The notes: generated by a model not told the origin, from the sequence alone. A DNA stretch of 64,000 bases from Alistipes putredinis DSM 17216 (GCF_000154465.1 NZ_DS499577.1:618013-682012); one strand, 5' to 3'. Shown: positions 9,332 to 17,983, numbered from the stretch's first letter. Translations and numbers: made by a program.

Positions 9332-10306
9332 TTATTGCAATATATTTGCAATGCAAACGAAATACAAAACAAGGTACAGGAGCGTTCCGACGGTGCGTTG
9401 GATGCGAATGAAGGTCAGGGGCATGAGCAGTGCTGCAGGTACGGCTGCGACGGCCAGCAGCCCCGGGGTGACGCTCGGTACCGCCATCAGGCTTCCCGTC
9501 ACCGTGAAGAGCAGGATGGTATAGGTCAGCATGCCCCGTGCTTTGATACTTATCGCACGGAAACTGATGAGTCCGAAAAATACGGCGCAGAGTACGATAA
9601 AAAGGACGATCCCGAGAATTGCGGGGACAAGCGGAGGAGTATTGGCGAAAATCCGGTATCCGCTGTCGCTGACGAAGGAGTGCCATAAGCCGACGGGGAT
9701 GTCCACGGGATTGGCTCCCTGGCCCCAGGCGACGTAGCAGACAGCGAGGAAAGGCAGTATGACACCGCAAAGCGATACGAAGACTTCGCGCAGGGTCCGG
9801 CGGAAACAGAATGCTGCGGCCAGGATCAACAGCGGCAGGGGGAGAAGCGGGGCGTAGAGCAGCGGCAGCAGTCCCAGGAAAAACGAAGCCCGGAATACGG
9901 CCCCGATCGCGTAACCGTTGCGGAAACAGGCGAAGAAACTTTGGGTCGATAACAGCAGGATGAACGCTGTGACGGATTCCGTCAGATACTCCCGACCCAG
10001 AAGGATTCCGCAGGCGACCAGTCCGTAAAGGGGTATGGTCAGCGTACTGCTGACGGGGTAGAGTCCATAACGGACCGCCAGCCTTCCGCAGAGAATGCCG
10101 GTCAGCAGGAGCAGGCTGCCGCAAAAGATGCGGGAACAGCGGGGAAATCGCTCCTGGAATAGGCCGATCAGGTCGCCCAGCGGGGTGGAAATCACCGTTT
10201 CCGGAGCCGGAGAAATAACGGTCCCGGTCGTCATGGCTGCTGCGATGACGACCAGCAGGGAGGCGATGGCCAGCAGTAGAGGTTGGCGGATGATGTCCGG
10301 TTTCAT
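9332..10306 (-). CDS. Polytopic inner-membrane protein of unknown function
   Basis: The 324-residue product is very hydrophobic with about nine or ten predicted membrane segments, beginning with LLLAIASLLVVIAAAM, separated by short charged loops (RRTLRE, RAISIKARG). The pattern resembles the Bacteroidota DUF6427 type of integral membrane proteins, but I recognise no catalytic motif and that assignment is tentative. It stands alone, with convergent and divergent neighbours at a distance. A -7-like element (TACTTTTG on the minus strand, 10406-10413) lies about 100 bases upstream. Confidence 0.7.
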   Translation of the reverse strand: MKPDIIRQPLLLAIASLLVVIAAAMTTGTVISPAPETVISTPLGDLIGLFQERFPRCSRIFCGSLLLLTGILCGRLAVRYGLYPVSSTLTIPLYGLVACGILLGREYLTESVTAFILLLSTQSFFACFRNGYAIGAVFRASFFLGLLPLLYAPLLPLPLLILAAAFCFRRTLREVFVSLCGVILPFLAVCYVAWGQGANPVDIPVGLWHSFVSDSGYRIFANTPPLVPAILGIVLFIVLCAVFFGLISFRAISIKARGMLTYTILLFTVTGSLMAVPSVTPGLLAVAAVPAALLMPLTFIRIQRTVGTLLYLVLYFVCIANILQ

Positions 10307-10785
10307 GGTTCGACGATGGTTTTGTCCGAATGCGGACTGCGGTTTCTGTCTCCGTCAAGGTGCCGAAAATTCGTCGTTGCGTCCGCTTGTCGGAAACGGC
10401 CGCTACAAAAGTAGGAAAAAAGCGGACGAAACCGTAATTATTTTGGAACCATATACGATTTTATTCCGGATCCGTTCCGGGGGCCGGAACTTTGCTTCGA
10501 ACGGCTGTTGTCTGCTGCCCCTGACGGCATTTATGATTCCGGTCCTGTGTTGAACCGAGAAGGGGTGCAGGATGGATTTCGACGATCCGGGGCGATCGAA
10601 ACGGCGGTGTAAAATTGGATATGATCGCCGATATTTTTAATTTTGCGAAAACGCGTGCGGTATTTCGGGGAGGTCCGAAGCGTTTCGGCGCACACCCCGG
10701 GTTTCCTTGTTTTTGCGGAGATCGGCGCTGGCTTGTCGGTTTTCGAAGGGGGCATCGAAATCGTGCGATAATAACTTTGTTTCGG
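10307..10785. other. Divergent intergenic region
   Basis: These 479 bases lie between the divergent membrane-protein and rnhB genes. They hold a -7-like element for each: minus-strand TACTTTTG at 10406-10413, and plus-strand TAACTTTG at 10772-10779, only six bases before the rnhB ATG. Nothing else was recognised; the short open frames have no family resemblance. Confidence 0.5.
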
Positions 10786-11382
10786 ATGTTGGAGAATTGC
10801 TACCAGAAAGAGCTGCCCGAAGCCGGGTGCGACGAGGCGGGGCGCGGGTGCCTCGCGGGGCCTGTTTTTGCCGCTGCGGTGATGCTGCCTCCGGACTTCA
10901 GCCACCCGTTGCTGAACGATTCGAAGCAGATGACCGCGCGTCAGCGCGATTTGTTGCGTGCGATCGTCGAGCGCGAGGCCCTTGCCTGGGTCGTGAAGGC
11001 CGTTTCTGCCGAGCGGATCGATCAGATCAACATCCTGAACGCTTCGTTCGAAGGAATGTCGCTGGCGGTCGCGGAATTGCCGATCCGTCCGGGATTTCTG
11101 GCGATCGATGGCAACCGGTTCCGCACGACGCTCGACATTCCGTATCGCTGCATCGTCAAGGGGGACGGCAAATATGCGGATATTGCCGCCGCGTCGGTGC
11201 TGGCCAAGACCCACCGCGACGAATATATGGAGCGCCTCGCCGGGGATTTTCCCGAATACGGTTGGGAGCGCAACAAAGGTTATCCGACCCGCGAACATCG
11301 CCTGGCGATCCGTCGTTACGGGCTTACGCCTCACCACCGGCTGACGTTCAATGCCGGGATCGACCAGTTGGAGCTGTTCTGA
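10786..11382 (+). CDS. rnhB: Ribonuclease HII
   Basis: The ATG at 10786 gives 198 residues (MLENCYQKELPEAGCDEAGRG), usual for RNase HII; the longer frame from 10615 has no family resemblance. The DEAGRG motif at residues 16-21 supplies two metal-binding acids, and the later GDGKYADIAAASVLAKTHRD and KGYPTREH segments are typical. The enzyme removes ribonucleotides and RNA from RNA/DNA hybrids. A TAACTTTG -7-like element ends at 10779, so a transcript could start at or near the ATG (nearly leaderless), though no clear -33 box is present. Confidence 0.94.
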   Translation: MLENCYQKELPEAGCDEAGRGCLAGPVFAAAVMLPPDFSHPLLNDSKQMTARQRDLLRAIVEREALAWVVKAVSAERIDQINILNASFEGMSLAVAELPIRPGFLAIDGNRFRTTLDIPYRCIVKGDGKYADIAAASVLAKTHRDEYMERLAGDFPEYGWERNKGYPTREHRLAIRRYGLTPHHRLTFNAGIDQLELF

Positions 11383-11601
11383 CGCCGCTTGTGCGAAATT
11401 CTGCCATGCCCTCTCCTCCGGGGCTGAAATAAAGGCAATCATATCTTTCGATGTACACTCTTATCCGACGATTGCAGCGCCGAATCCGGGGGCGCTTGTT
11501 CGCGGACCTGCGCCGCATCTGTAATTCGGCTTCTCCTTTAGGAAGGAACTCGGGGCGCTGCGCTCCTAAAGAGGTCTGATGAAGCAGTAAACGCAAAAAT
11601 A

Positions 11602-11628
11602 AAAAACGCCCGATCGTCGGGCGTTTTT
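11602..11628. terminator. Bidirectional terminator between rnhB and folE
   Basis: A 12-bp stem (11602-11613 with 11617-11628) has a GC core flanked by an A tract on the left and a T tract on the right, around a TCG loop. It lies between two convergent genes, about 220 bases after rnhB and 44 bases after folE. Confidence 0.88.
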
Positions 11629-11671
11629 CTATCGGATTGCAGGCCGTCGCCAGCGGACGGCCGTCGTTATT

Positions 11672-12280
11672 TTACCGGTATTTGTTGCTGATCAGCGTCA
11701 TGAACTCCTGGCGCGTAGGCGGGTGCGAGAGGAATACTCCGGTGAATGCCGAGGTAGTCGTGGCCGAACCCTGCTTTTCGACGCCCCGCATCTGCATACA
11801 CATATGGCTGGCTTCGATCACGACGGCGACGCCCATCGGGTTGAGGGCTTCCTGGATGCAGTCGCGGATCTGTACCGTCAGGCGCTCCTGCACTTGCAGG
11901 CGGCGGGCGAAACTCTCCACCACGCGGGCGATTTTCGAGAGGCCCGTGATGTATCCGTTGGGGATGTACGCCACGTGCGCTTTGCCGTAGAAGGGCAGCA
12001 TGTGGTGCTCGCAGAGCGAGTATAATTCGATGTCCTTCACCAGTACCATCTGCCGGTACTCCTCCTTGAAGGTCGCCGAGCGGATGATCGCCAACGGATC
12101 GTCCTCGTAACCCTGCGTGAGGAACGACATGGCCTTGGCCACCCGTTCGGGGGTTTTGAGCAGACCCTCGCGTGCCGGGTCTTCGCCCAGCAGTTCGAGA
12201 ATCGCCTTATAGTGTTCGCGGAGTTTTGCGATCTTCTCGGGCGAGAAGTTCTCCTCCTTTTGGTATCGTTTCATTTCCAT
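11672..12280 (-). CDS. folE: GTP cyclohydrolase I
   Basis: The 202-residue protein carries the zinc and catalytic segment SLCEHHMLPFYGK at about residues 88-100 (C90 and the histidines) and the second zinc cysteine in IEASHMCMQMRGV, followed by the T-S-A-F segment. It converts GTP to 7,8-dihydroneopterin triphosphate, first step of folate synthesis; folK at 52763-53275 is a later step. The start is at 12280, but a strong promoter (12289-12320) ends so near the ATG that the mRNA from it would have almost no leader. rdgB lies 18 bases upstream and may also read through. Confidence 0.96.
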   Translation of the reverse strand: MEMKRYQKEENFSPEKIAKLREHYKAILELLGEDPAREGLLKTPERVAKAMSFLTQGYEDDPLAIIRSATFKEEYRQMVLVKDIELYSLCEHHMLPFYGKAHVAYIPNGYITGLSKIARVVESFARRLQVQERLTVQIRDCIQEALNPMGVAVVIEASHMCMQMRGVEKQGSATTTSAFTGVFLSHPPTRQEFMTLISNKYR

Positions 12281-12288
12281 AAGCGGGG

Positions 12289-12320
12289 CAAAGGTAGCTT
12301 ATTTCCCCCGGTTATGCAAA
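12289..12320 (-). promoter_or_regulatory. Strong consensus promoter directly before folE
   Basis: On the minus strand TTTG (12317-12320), a 20-base spacer and TACCTTTG (12289-12296) match the Bacteroidota consensus. Transcription would begin about 12281-12284, that is 1-4 bases before the folE ATG at 12280. The -33 half lies inside the 3' end of rdgB. Confidence 0.75.
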
Positions 12321-12880
12321 AATTCCGCTAATTTACGCACGGCGCGGCCCCGGTGCGAGAGAGCGTTTTTCTCTGCCGGGTCCATTTCTGCGTAGGTCTT
12401 GGCACTCCCTTCGGGAATGAAGAGCGGGTCGTAGCCGAAGCCTTCGGAGCCCGAAGCGCACTGGGCGATGTGCCCCTCGACGATCCCTTCGAAGAGGTGC
12501 TCCTCGCCGTCGAGGATCAGCGAGATGACCGTGCGGAAGCGGGCCCGGCGGTTGCCGACGCCCTCCAGGTTGCGGAGCAGGAGTTCGTTGTTGGCGGCGA
12601 AGTCGTGCCCGTCGGTGGCGTAGCGGGCCGAGTGCACACCCGGTGCACCGCCTAATGCTTCGACTTCGAGTCCCGTGTCGTCGGCGAAGCAGTCGCAGCC
12701 CGTGCGGTCATGAACGTAGCGGGCTTTCTGCGAAGCGTTTCCCGCGATGGTGTCCTGTTGTTCGGGAATCTCCTCGGTGATGCCGACCGAACGGGGTGTG
12801 ACGAGTTCGAAATCCGGGCCGAGAACGGCTTGCACTTCACTCAATTTGTGGGCGTTATTGGTTGCAAAGATGATTTTCAT
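12299..12880 (-). CDS. rdgB: dITP/XTP pyrophosphatase (RdgB/HAM1 family)
   Basis: The start is chosen at the ATG at 12880 (MKIIFATNNAHKLSEVQ), where the family signature TNNxxK lies at the N-terminus; the frame extends 42 bases further without support. The 193-residue protein has DDTGLEVEALGGAPGVHSARYA and GSEGFGYDPLF segments typical of Ham1 enzymes. It hydrolyses non-canonical purine nucleoside triphosphates to keep them out of DNA. folE follows 18 bases downstream. Confidence 0.95.
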   Translation of the reverse strand: MKIIFATNNAHKLSEVQAVLGPDFELVTPRSVGITEEIPEQQDTIAGNASQKARYVHDRTGCDCFADDTGLEVEALGGAPGVHSARYATDGHDFAANNELLLRNLEGVGNRRARFRTVISLILDGEEHLFEGIVEGHIAQCASGSEGFGYDPLFIPEGSAKTYAEMDPAEKNALSHRGRAVRKLAEFLHNRGK

Positions 12881-13003
12881 AGACGTATCGTATTGTTCGG
12901 TTTCGTCGAATTTCCGGATCATTTCGGATTGCTTGCGTGTGCTGTGTGTTTTTGCGGAACCCGGGTGATGGCTTTCCGTCGAATCGCAACGGATTCCTTT
13001 GTG

Positions 13004-13846
13004 CTACGTGCGGGGAGTTTCGAGCAGCTCCAGCCGGTGATCCGCCTCGATCTTGTCGATGATCGTCTTGACGAGCGTATCCATTTCGGAACCTTCGGAG
13101 TAGTCGGCCGGGCAGACGTGGCTTACGCGATTGTCGCGGATCAGGCCGTTCAGTTCGCGCCGGGCGTTTCGGATCTCGGGGTTATAGACGGCGATCGAAT
13201 GTCCGCCGGAGTTCTTCACCAGCCGCATGCAGGGGATGTCGGTCGTACCGTCGCCCACGTAGATCATGCGCCGGAAGGGTACCGGGCGCTTGTCCTCCTC
13301 GATGTACTGGTTCACGAGCTTGCTGTCGAAGACCGATTCGACGCCCTTGTTGATCTTGAAGATGAACTGGGTCTTGTTGGTGTAATTGACCGCTACGGCG
13401 GGCCAATAGGCGACTCCGTCGATGTCGTACAGGAACGAGCAGGCGTAGATCCGCCGGAATTCATGGGCGATCTCCGTCCCTTCGATGATCTCCTTCAGGC
13501 CCGAGGAGTTGATGTAGTGCAGGATGCGGATGCCCCGCGCCGCGCCGTAGGCGTTGATGCGTGCGAACCACTCCCGGACTCCTTTGTAGAGGGTCACGCG
13601 GCGGCCCGACTCCTGGAACGCTTCGCGTCGCAGGGACAGGCCTTTCGACCGCGCCTCCTGGATCATGCGGGCCATGTAGGTCAGCACCATGTCGGCGTCC
13701 TGCTCCTCGGCCAGTTGGTTGGCGTCGTGCCAGAACTCCTTGTTGCTCTTGCCGACGGCGGGGATGAAGTCGTATTCCTGCATGTTTCCGGGGGCGAGCG
13801 TGCCGTCGAAATCGTAGATCAGGGCGATGGTCAGCGGTTCTTTCAT
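13004..13846 (-). CDS. HAD-superfamily phosphatase
   Basis: The ATG at 13846 gives 280 residues starting MKEPLTIALIYDFDGTLAPG, with the HAD nucleophile and general acid aspartates at D12 and D14. Later motifs include INSSG as motif II and VGDGTTDIPCM as the motif IV acids. The large insert between motifs I and II is a cap domain. The substrate is unknown; the fold is like phosphoserine-phosphatase-type HADs. The upstream open frame to 14083 is not supported. The neighbour upstream is an insertion sequence on the other strand. Confidence 0.85.
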   Translation of the reverse strand: MKEPLTIALIYDFDGTLAPGNMQEYDFIPAVGKSNKEFWHDANQLAEEQDADMVLTYMARMIQEARSKGLSLRREAFQESGRRVTLYKGVREWFARINAYGAARGIRILHYINSSGLKEIIEGTEIAHEFRRIYACSFLYDIDGVAYWPAVAVNYTNKTQFIFKINKGVESVFDSKLVNQYIEEDKRPVPFRRMIYVGDGTTDIPCMRLVKNSGGHSIAVYNPEIRNARRELNGLIRDNRVSHVCPADYSEGSEMDTLVKTIIDKIEADHRLELLETPRT

Positions 13847-14155
13847 AATTGCGATTGCGGTTGAATGTGTCGTTGTCGGTTCCGGTTCGGCGGAGAGGGT
13901 GAATCCGCCCCGTCTTCGTCGCCGGGCACCGTCGGGCTGTTTTTTCGTTTTTTCCGACGCTCCGGGCAGCCGTTTCGCTTCCGTTTGTCGGAAACACGGG
14001 ATTTTCCGGTCGTTTTCCGTGTTCGGCGTGGCTTCGAAATCCGGGAACCCGCCTGCCGGTGAAAATGTCGGTTGAAAATCCAAAGTTAAGAAAAAATCCC
14101 TATTTTTGTTTTCGTAAGGAATTAAATCGTACCGAATACCTTAGATTTGCGCAGT

Positions 14156-14384
14156 AAACAGGAGATGAGATAGAGTTGGTAATTTTGTAGAGAAGAGGTT
14201 AGCTAAAAGAAAGGGAGGCAGGGAGTGAACCAGGTATCGATAAGAATTCAAGATTCATTTCCATATTAGGACTCTTTGTCTTTCTTGAACCGAGACCTGA
14301 ATAAGAATTTAACCTTTCATTGTTAAGGTAGTTAGGATAGGTTCAAGTTCCTTTCTCTCAATTTGATGGTCAAAAACAAAAGTA
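14156..14384 (+). ncRNA. Probable IS110 bridge (seek) RNA region
   Basis: IS110-group elements are known to encode a structured guide RNA in the non-coding end before the transposase gene; this stretch occupies that place. A TAGATTTG -7-like element lies at 14142-14149. A stem pairs CTTGAACC (14284-14291) with GGTTCAAG (14340-14347) and encloses an internal stem TTAAC (14309-14313) with GTTAA (14322-14326), consistent with one of the two large internal loops of such RNAs. Limits and the guide segments are inferred, not measured. Confidence 0.55.
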
Positions 14385-15383
14385 ATGGACAATTTTTATT
14401 TCATCGGGGTTGACGTCAGCAAAAAGAAACTGGACTTCTGCGTACTATTCGAGGGTAAGGTTCTGCGCGAAGAACAGGTAAGCAACCACCAGCAGGCTGT
14501 CGCCAGACTGATCGGCGAGTTGAAGAACGATTTGGAAATGGATAACGAACAGTTTTTAATCTGTGCCGAACATACGGGGCAATATACTTTCCCTCTGGTA
14601 TGTGCTTGCAAGTCGGTCGAGTGCAAACTTTGGTTGGAGAACCCGTCCCAGATCAAATATTCATCCGGTATGCAGCGGGGCAAGAACGACAAGGTGGATG
14701 CAAAGCGCATAGCCATTTACGCTTCACGGTTCGGAGATAAGGTTAAGTATTACGACCGTCCCTCCGAGGAGATAGAGAGGCTTAAACAGTTGGAGAGGGA
14801 GCGTGCGCTTTACGTTACCGACCTGGCTAAATACAAAGGCCAGATGTACGATCAGAAAGATTTTATGCCGGCGGCGCTTTATCGCAAGAAAACAAAGCGG
14901 ATGAAAGGCTTAATACAGGAACTACAAGCGGCTATCGATGCGATCACTGCTGAAATGGAGAAGATCATAGGCTCAACGGAAGTGCTTGCGCGCCAGATGG
15001 AACTTTTAATGTCGATAGACGGTGTAGGTAAAGTGGTAGCTCTGAATGTGATTATCGAAACAGAAGCGTTCTCCCGCTTCGACAATCCCAGAAAGTTCTG
15101 CTGTCACGCAGGTGTCGCTCCGTTCTCATACACATCCGGGAGCAGCCAGCACTCCAAAAACAAGGTCTCGCATAGGGCCAACAAGAACATAAAGAAACTG
15201 CTACATATGGCAGCCGTATCGGTAACTCATCGTAAAGAGGGTGAACTAAAGGCCTACTATATGCGGAAAGTAGAAGAAGGAAAGAACAAAATGTCGGTAA
15301 TCAATGCGTTACGTGCTAAAATCGTGGCCCGCATGTTCGCCGTCATCAAAAGAAATGAATTTTATACTCCTATTTACTCTTAA
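14385..15383 (+). CDS. IS110-family transposase (DEDD recombinase)
   Basis: The 332-residue protein begins FIGVDVSKKKLDFCV, the first acidic motif of the RuvC-like DEDD domain, followed by AEHTGQY and a KNDKVDAKRIAIYA segment that completes the acidic set. A coiled-coil region (about 130-200) precedes the C-terminal transposase_20 domain (LLMSIDGVGKVVALNVI, then FCCHAGVAPFSYTSGSS with the serine region). Length is usual for the family and the frame is intact, so the element may be active. The ATG at 14385 is the only start fitting the conserved N-terminus. Confidence 0.95.
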   Translation: MDNFYFIGVDVSKKKLDFCVLFEGKVLREEQVSNHQQAVARLIGELKNDLEMDNEQFLICAEHTGQYTFPLVCACKSVECKLWLENPSQIKYSSGMQRGKNDKVDAKRIAIYASRFGDKVKYYDRPSEEIERLKQLERERALYVTDLAKYKGQMYDQKDFMPAALYRKKTKRMKGLIQELQAAIDAITAEMEKIIGSTEVLARQMELLMSIDGVGKVVALNVIIETEAFSRFDNPRKFCCHAGVAPFSYTSGSSQHSKNKVSHRANKNIKKLLHMAAVSVTHRKEGELKAYYMRKVEEGKNKMSVINALRAKIVARMFAVIKRNEFYTPIYS

Positions 15384-15407
15384 AAAACTTGCAAAAACCA
15401 TAAGAAT

Positions 15408-15941
15408 ATGGAATTTAAGGAAATACTCCGGCGCCGGCGCAGCGTCCGCAAATATCTTTCCCGCCCGGTGGAGCGGGAGGTGCTCGATACCGTTCTTCGG
15501 GAGGCTCTCGCGGCCCCGTCGTCGCGCAATTCGCATTCGACGCACCTGCGCGTGCTCACCGATCCCGAAACGATCGCCCGCATCGCCCGGATGCGGGATT
15601 ACGGTTCGGCATTTCTGGAGCATGCCCCTGCGGTCGTACTGGTCGAGGGCGATCGTACGGCGACCGACCTTTGGCGTGAGAACGCGGCGATCACGGCGAC
15701 GGCCCTGTTGTTCGCGGCCACCGATGCGGGGCTGGCCTCCTGTTGGGTGCATGTGAACGGACGTCCCTGCCTGAAGGATCAGCCCGACGGAGCGCAGGCG
15801 GAAGATTATCTGCGGGAGTTCCTTCCCGTCCCGGCGGAGCACGGCATCCTGTGCGCCGTCGCCCTGGGTTACTCCGACTTCGAGCCTGCGGCCCTGCCCC
15901 CGTTCGATGCGGGAACGCATATCCACTGGCCGGAAAAGTAG
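15408..15941 (+). CDS. Nitroreductase family protein
   Basis: The 177-residue protein begins MEFKEILRRRRSVRKY, the FMN-phosphate-binding arginine segment of the nitroreductase fold, followed by LREALAAPSSRNSH and later ENAAITATALLFAATDAGLASCWVH. Such enzymes use FMN and NAD(P)H to reduce nitro compounds, flavins or quinones; the true substrate is unknown. The gene starts 24 bases after the IS110 transposase stop, so its original promoter has probably been separated from it. A strong terminator follows at 16097. Confidence 0.88.
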   Translation: MEFKEILRRRRSVRKYLSRPVEREVLDTVLREALAAPSSRNSHSTHLRVLTDPETIARIARMRDYGSAFLEHAPAVVLVEGDRTATDLWRENAAITATALLFAATDAGLASCWVHVNGRPCLKDQPDGAQAEDYLREFLPVPAEHGILCAVALGYSDFEPAALPPFDAGTHIHWPEK

Positions 15942-16096
15942 CGGGGTCGAATCGAGTCCGGGGCGGGCGAGTGTCGGGAAGGACCTCGTTCGGTCGTTTT
16001 ATGTCGTTTGCCGGTGCTTGTATCGGGAACCCGGCGATTCGACTTTCTTGGGTTGAATTTATCTTTTTCGCGGCGAAAATCCGGTTCGTCGAATAA

Positions 16097-16126
16097 AAAA
16101 ACCGCAACCTCTCCGTTGCGGTTTTT
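16097..16126. terminator. Bidirectional terminator between nitroreductase and pth
   Basis: A 12-bp stem (16097-16108 with 16115-16126) has a GC core with A and T tracts on its two sides and a six-base loop. It serves the plus-strand nitroreductase gene and the minus-strand pth gene, which ends 19 bases away. Confidence 0.9.
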
Positions 16127-16144
16127 CTGTTTCGGTACGCCTTG

Positions 16145-16708
16145 TCATTTCTTGTTGAAGAGATTCATCGTCCGTTCGGGGCCGATCGCGGCGAACGAGA
16201 GAATCGCGTCGCCGAAGTATTTGAGTCGTTCGGGCATCGCCTTGCGCTCTTCGTCGTTCCAGTGCCCCAGTACGTAGTCCACCTGGTGTCCGCGCGGGAA
16301 GTCGCCGCCGATGCCGAAGCGGATGCGGCTGTACTCCTCCGTGCCGAGCAGTTCGGTGATGTTCTTCAGTCCGTTATGCCCGCCGGCGCTCCCCTTCGTG
16401 CGCATCCGGAAGGTTCCGAACGGCAGGGCGATGTCATCGACGACGACCAGCAGATTCTCACGAGGAATCTTCTCCGCGTCGAGCCAGTAGCGGACGGCCT
16501 TGCCCGAAAGGTTCATGTAGGTCGAGGGCTTGAGCAGCACCAGCGTATGCCCTTTGCTGCGAAGCGTGGCCACGGCGCCGTAGCGGTCGGTGGTAAAAGA
16601 GGTGTTGGATGCTTCGGCTAAAGCATCCAACACGTCGAATCCAATGTTGTGCCGGGTATCGGCATATTCGGCGCCGATGTTTCCCAGACCAACGATCAGG
16701 TATTTCAT
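16145..16708 (-). CDS. pth: Peptidyl-tRNA hydrolase
   Basis: The 187-residue protein starts MKYLIVGLGNIGAEYADTRH, with N10 and the catalytic H20 in the family positions, and contains LLVVVDDIALPFG and GGHNGLKNI. It recycles peptidyl-tRNAs released from stalled ribosomes. It follows rplY by 18 bases on the same strand; an rplY-pth pair is common in bacteria and the two are probably cotranscribed from 17386-17416. Confidence 0.96.
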   Translation of the reverse strand: MKYLIVGLGNIGAEYADTRHNIGFDVLDALAEASNTSFTTDRYGAVATLRSKGHTLVLLKPSTYMNLSGKAVRYWLDAEKIPRENLLVVVDDIALPFGTFRMRTKGSAGGHNGLKNITELLGTEEYSRIRFGIGGDFPRGHQVDYVLGHWNDEERKAMPERLKYFGDAILSFAAIGPERTMNLFNKK

Positions 16709-16726
16709 AAGGGTAATCCGTTGAGA

Positions 16727-17302
16727 TTACTTCGCAGCCGCAGCGTCGGCACCGCGCGAAGCACGGGTTACGCGCACGGCGCATACGGCCGTCGTTGCCG
16801 GGGTGAGGAATTTCACTCCGTCGAAGTTCAGGTCGCCCACGAAGATCGTCTTGCCTACGCCCAGCGGAGTTACGTCGATAACCAGTTCGTCGGGCAGCTT
16901 GTCGAGCTGTGCGCTCACGGTCAGCTTGCGGGCCGAGAGAACGAGCTTACCGCCGATCTTCACGCCTTCCGCATTACCGGTCAGACGTACGGGGATCGAA
17001 ATGGCTACGGGTTTGCCCGGCTGTACGCGATAAAAGTCCATGTGGAGAATCTCCTCGCGGATGGGGTGGAACTGCACGTCGCGGAGTACGGCTTTTTCGG
17101 TTTTGCCGTCGATCTCCAGATCTACGATGTAGGAGTTGGGCGTGTAGATCAGGGGTTTGATCTCCCGGGGATCCACCGAGAACGAAACCGTTTCGCCGCC
17201 GCCGTAGAGAACGGCCGGAATCTGACCTTCGCGGCGTACCGCCTTTGCTGCTTTCTTGCCGTAGTTTTCACGCTTGACGGCCTTTACTTGGATTGTTTTC
17301 AT
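16727..17302 (-). CDS. rplY: 50S ribosomal protein L25/general stress protein Ctc
   Basis: The 191-residue protein is the long (CTC/TL5) form of L25, binding 5S rRNA: an N-terminal domain (KAVRREGQIPAVLYGGG) and a C-terminal beta domain ending in an alanine-rich tail. Length matches that form. A good promoter lies 84 bases upstream, and the untranslated leader contains a small hairpin (17344-17350 with 17359-17365) that might be involved in feedback control. pth follows. Confidence 0.95.
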   Translation of the reverse strand: MKTIQVKAVKRENYGKKAAKAVRREGQIPAVLYGGGETVSFSVDPREIKPLIYTPNSYIVDLEIDGKTEKAVLRDVQFHPIREEILHMDFYRVQPGKPVAISIPVRLTGNAEGVKIGGKLVLSARKLTVSAQLDKLPDELVIDVTPLGVGKTIFVGDLNFDGVKFLTPATTAVCAVRVTRASRGADAAAAK

Positions 17303-17385
17303 TGTAATTTGTTTTTTGTATGTGTTACCTTGGGCGCTACTCAGTCCGCCTCTCGACGGGCGGACCCCCTAAACGCTTGCGGGGC

Positions 17386-17416
17386 CAAAGATAAGCATTT
17401 ATTCCCGGAAAACAAA
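17386..17416 (-). promoter_or_regulatory. Consensus promoter of rplY-pth
   Basis: On the minus strand TTTG (17413-17416), a 19-base spacer and TATCTTTG (17386-17393) match the Bacteroidota promoter pattern. The leader to the rplY ATG is about 75-80 bases. Confidence 0.75.
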
Positions 17417-17509
17417 AAACGGCACCCTGCTTTGCGGGGATTCCGGATTCTGCGGGCGTCGCCGTCCGTGGCGGCGGAGAACGGCGGGCCGCTGCCGGAG
17501 TCGGGTTCG

Positions 17510-17983
17510 CTATGGCTTCAGGACGAGGCCGCCCGCGATCAGCACCCGGTGCAGGACGTTCTTTTCGGGAGCGTATTCCGGGTAATCGGACGGGTGTGCG
17601 TCGAGGTGATCCGAGAGGGCGTGCAACAGCGCCGAGAGCCGGTTCCGCAAGGCCCGGTGCGATGCGGCGAGCTGCTGTTGTCCGGCCGGCTGGCAGGCGG
17701 AGGATTTGGTGACGGTCGTGCCGCCCGCTCCGCCGTGCAGATCGAGCGCGGGTTGCATGGCGACGCGCACGGCGCAGGCGGCAGCCGGCGCTGCGAACTC
17801 TTCGCGCAGGGTCGGGTACTCTCCTTCGGCGAGTTTCTGCCAGAGTGCCGGGCCGGTCACGGGGAGGAGATAGCGGGCTTCCGCCGCCGCGATATCGACG
17901 GTGCCGATCGCTTCGGGCGGCAGGTAGCCGCCGTCGGCGAAAGCGAGGTCGATGACCTCGCGCGGGGTTACGAGGGTGGTCAT
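17510..17983 (-). CDS. Phage head-tail connector-like protein
   Basis: The 157-residue protein starts MTTLVTPREVIDLAFADGG and is mostly alpha-helical in character, with a helix-rich C-terminal half. Its position directly after the portal-like gene (2 bases apart) and its size suggest a head completion or connector protein of the kind found in Bacteroidota phages (DUF6712-like in appearance). No catalytic motif is visible, and the assignment rests on context. It is the last gene of the phage block. Confidence 0.5.
   Translation of the reverse strand: MTTLVTPREVIDLAFADGGYLPPEAIGTVDIAAAEARYLLPVTGPALWQKLAEGEYPTLREEFAAPAAACAVRVAMQPALDLHGGAGGTTVTKSSACQPAGQQQLAASHRALRNRLSALLHALSDHLDAHPSDYPEYAPEKNVLHRVLIAGGLVLKP

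Larger units (their letters stand above)
14118..15400 (+). mobile_element. IS110-family insertion sequence (ends approximate)
   Basis: A single transposase gene (14385-15383) is preceded by about 260 bases of AT-richer non-coding DNA and followed by only about 20 bases before the next gene. This fits IS110-group elements, which have a long left end and a short right end and leave no clear terminal inverted repeats. No obvious target duplication was found, so the limits are estimates. Base composition is lower in GC than both flanks, consistent with acquisition. It separates a -7-like element (TATTTTTG, 14101-14108) from the nitroreductase gene at 15408. Confidence 0.8.

Noticed and set aside
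11383..11600. A small minus-strand gene (about 82 codons) downstream of rnhB
   Set aside because: It overlaps the rnhB 3' end, is arginine-rich and has no family-like features.
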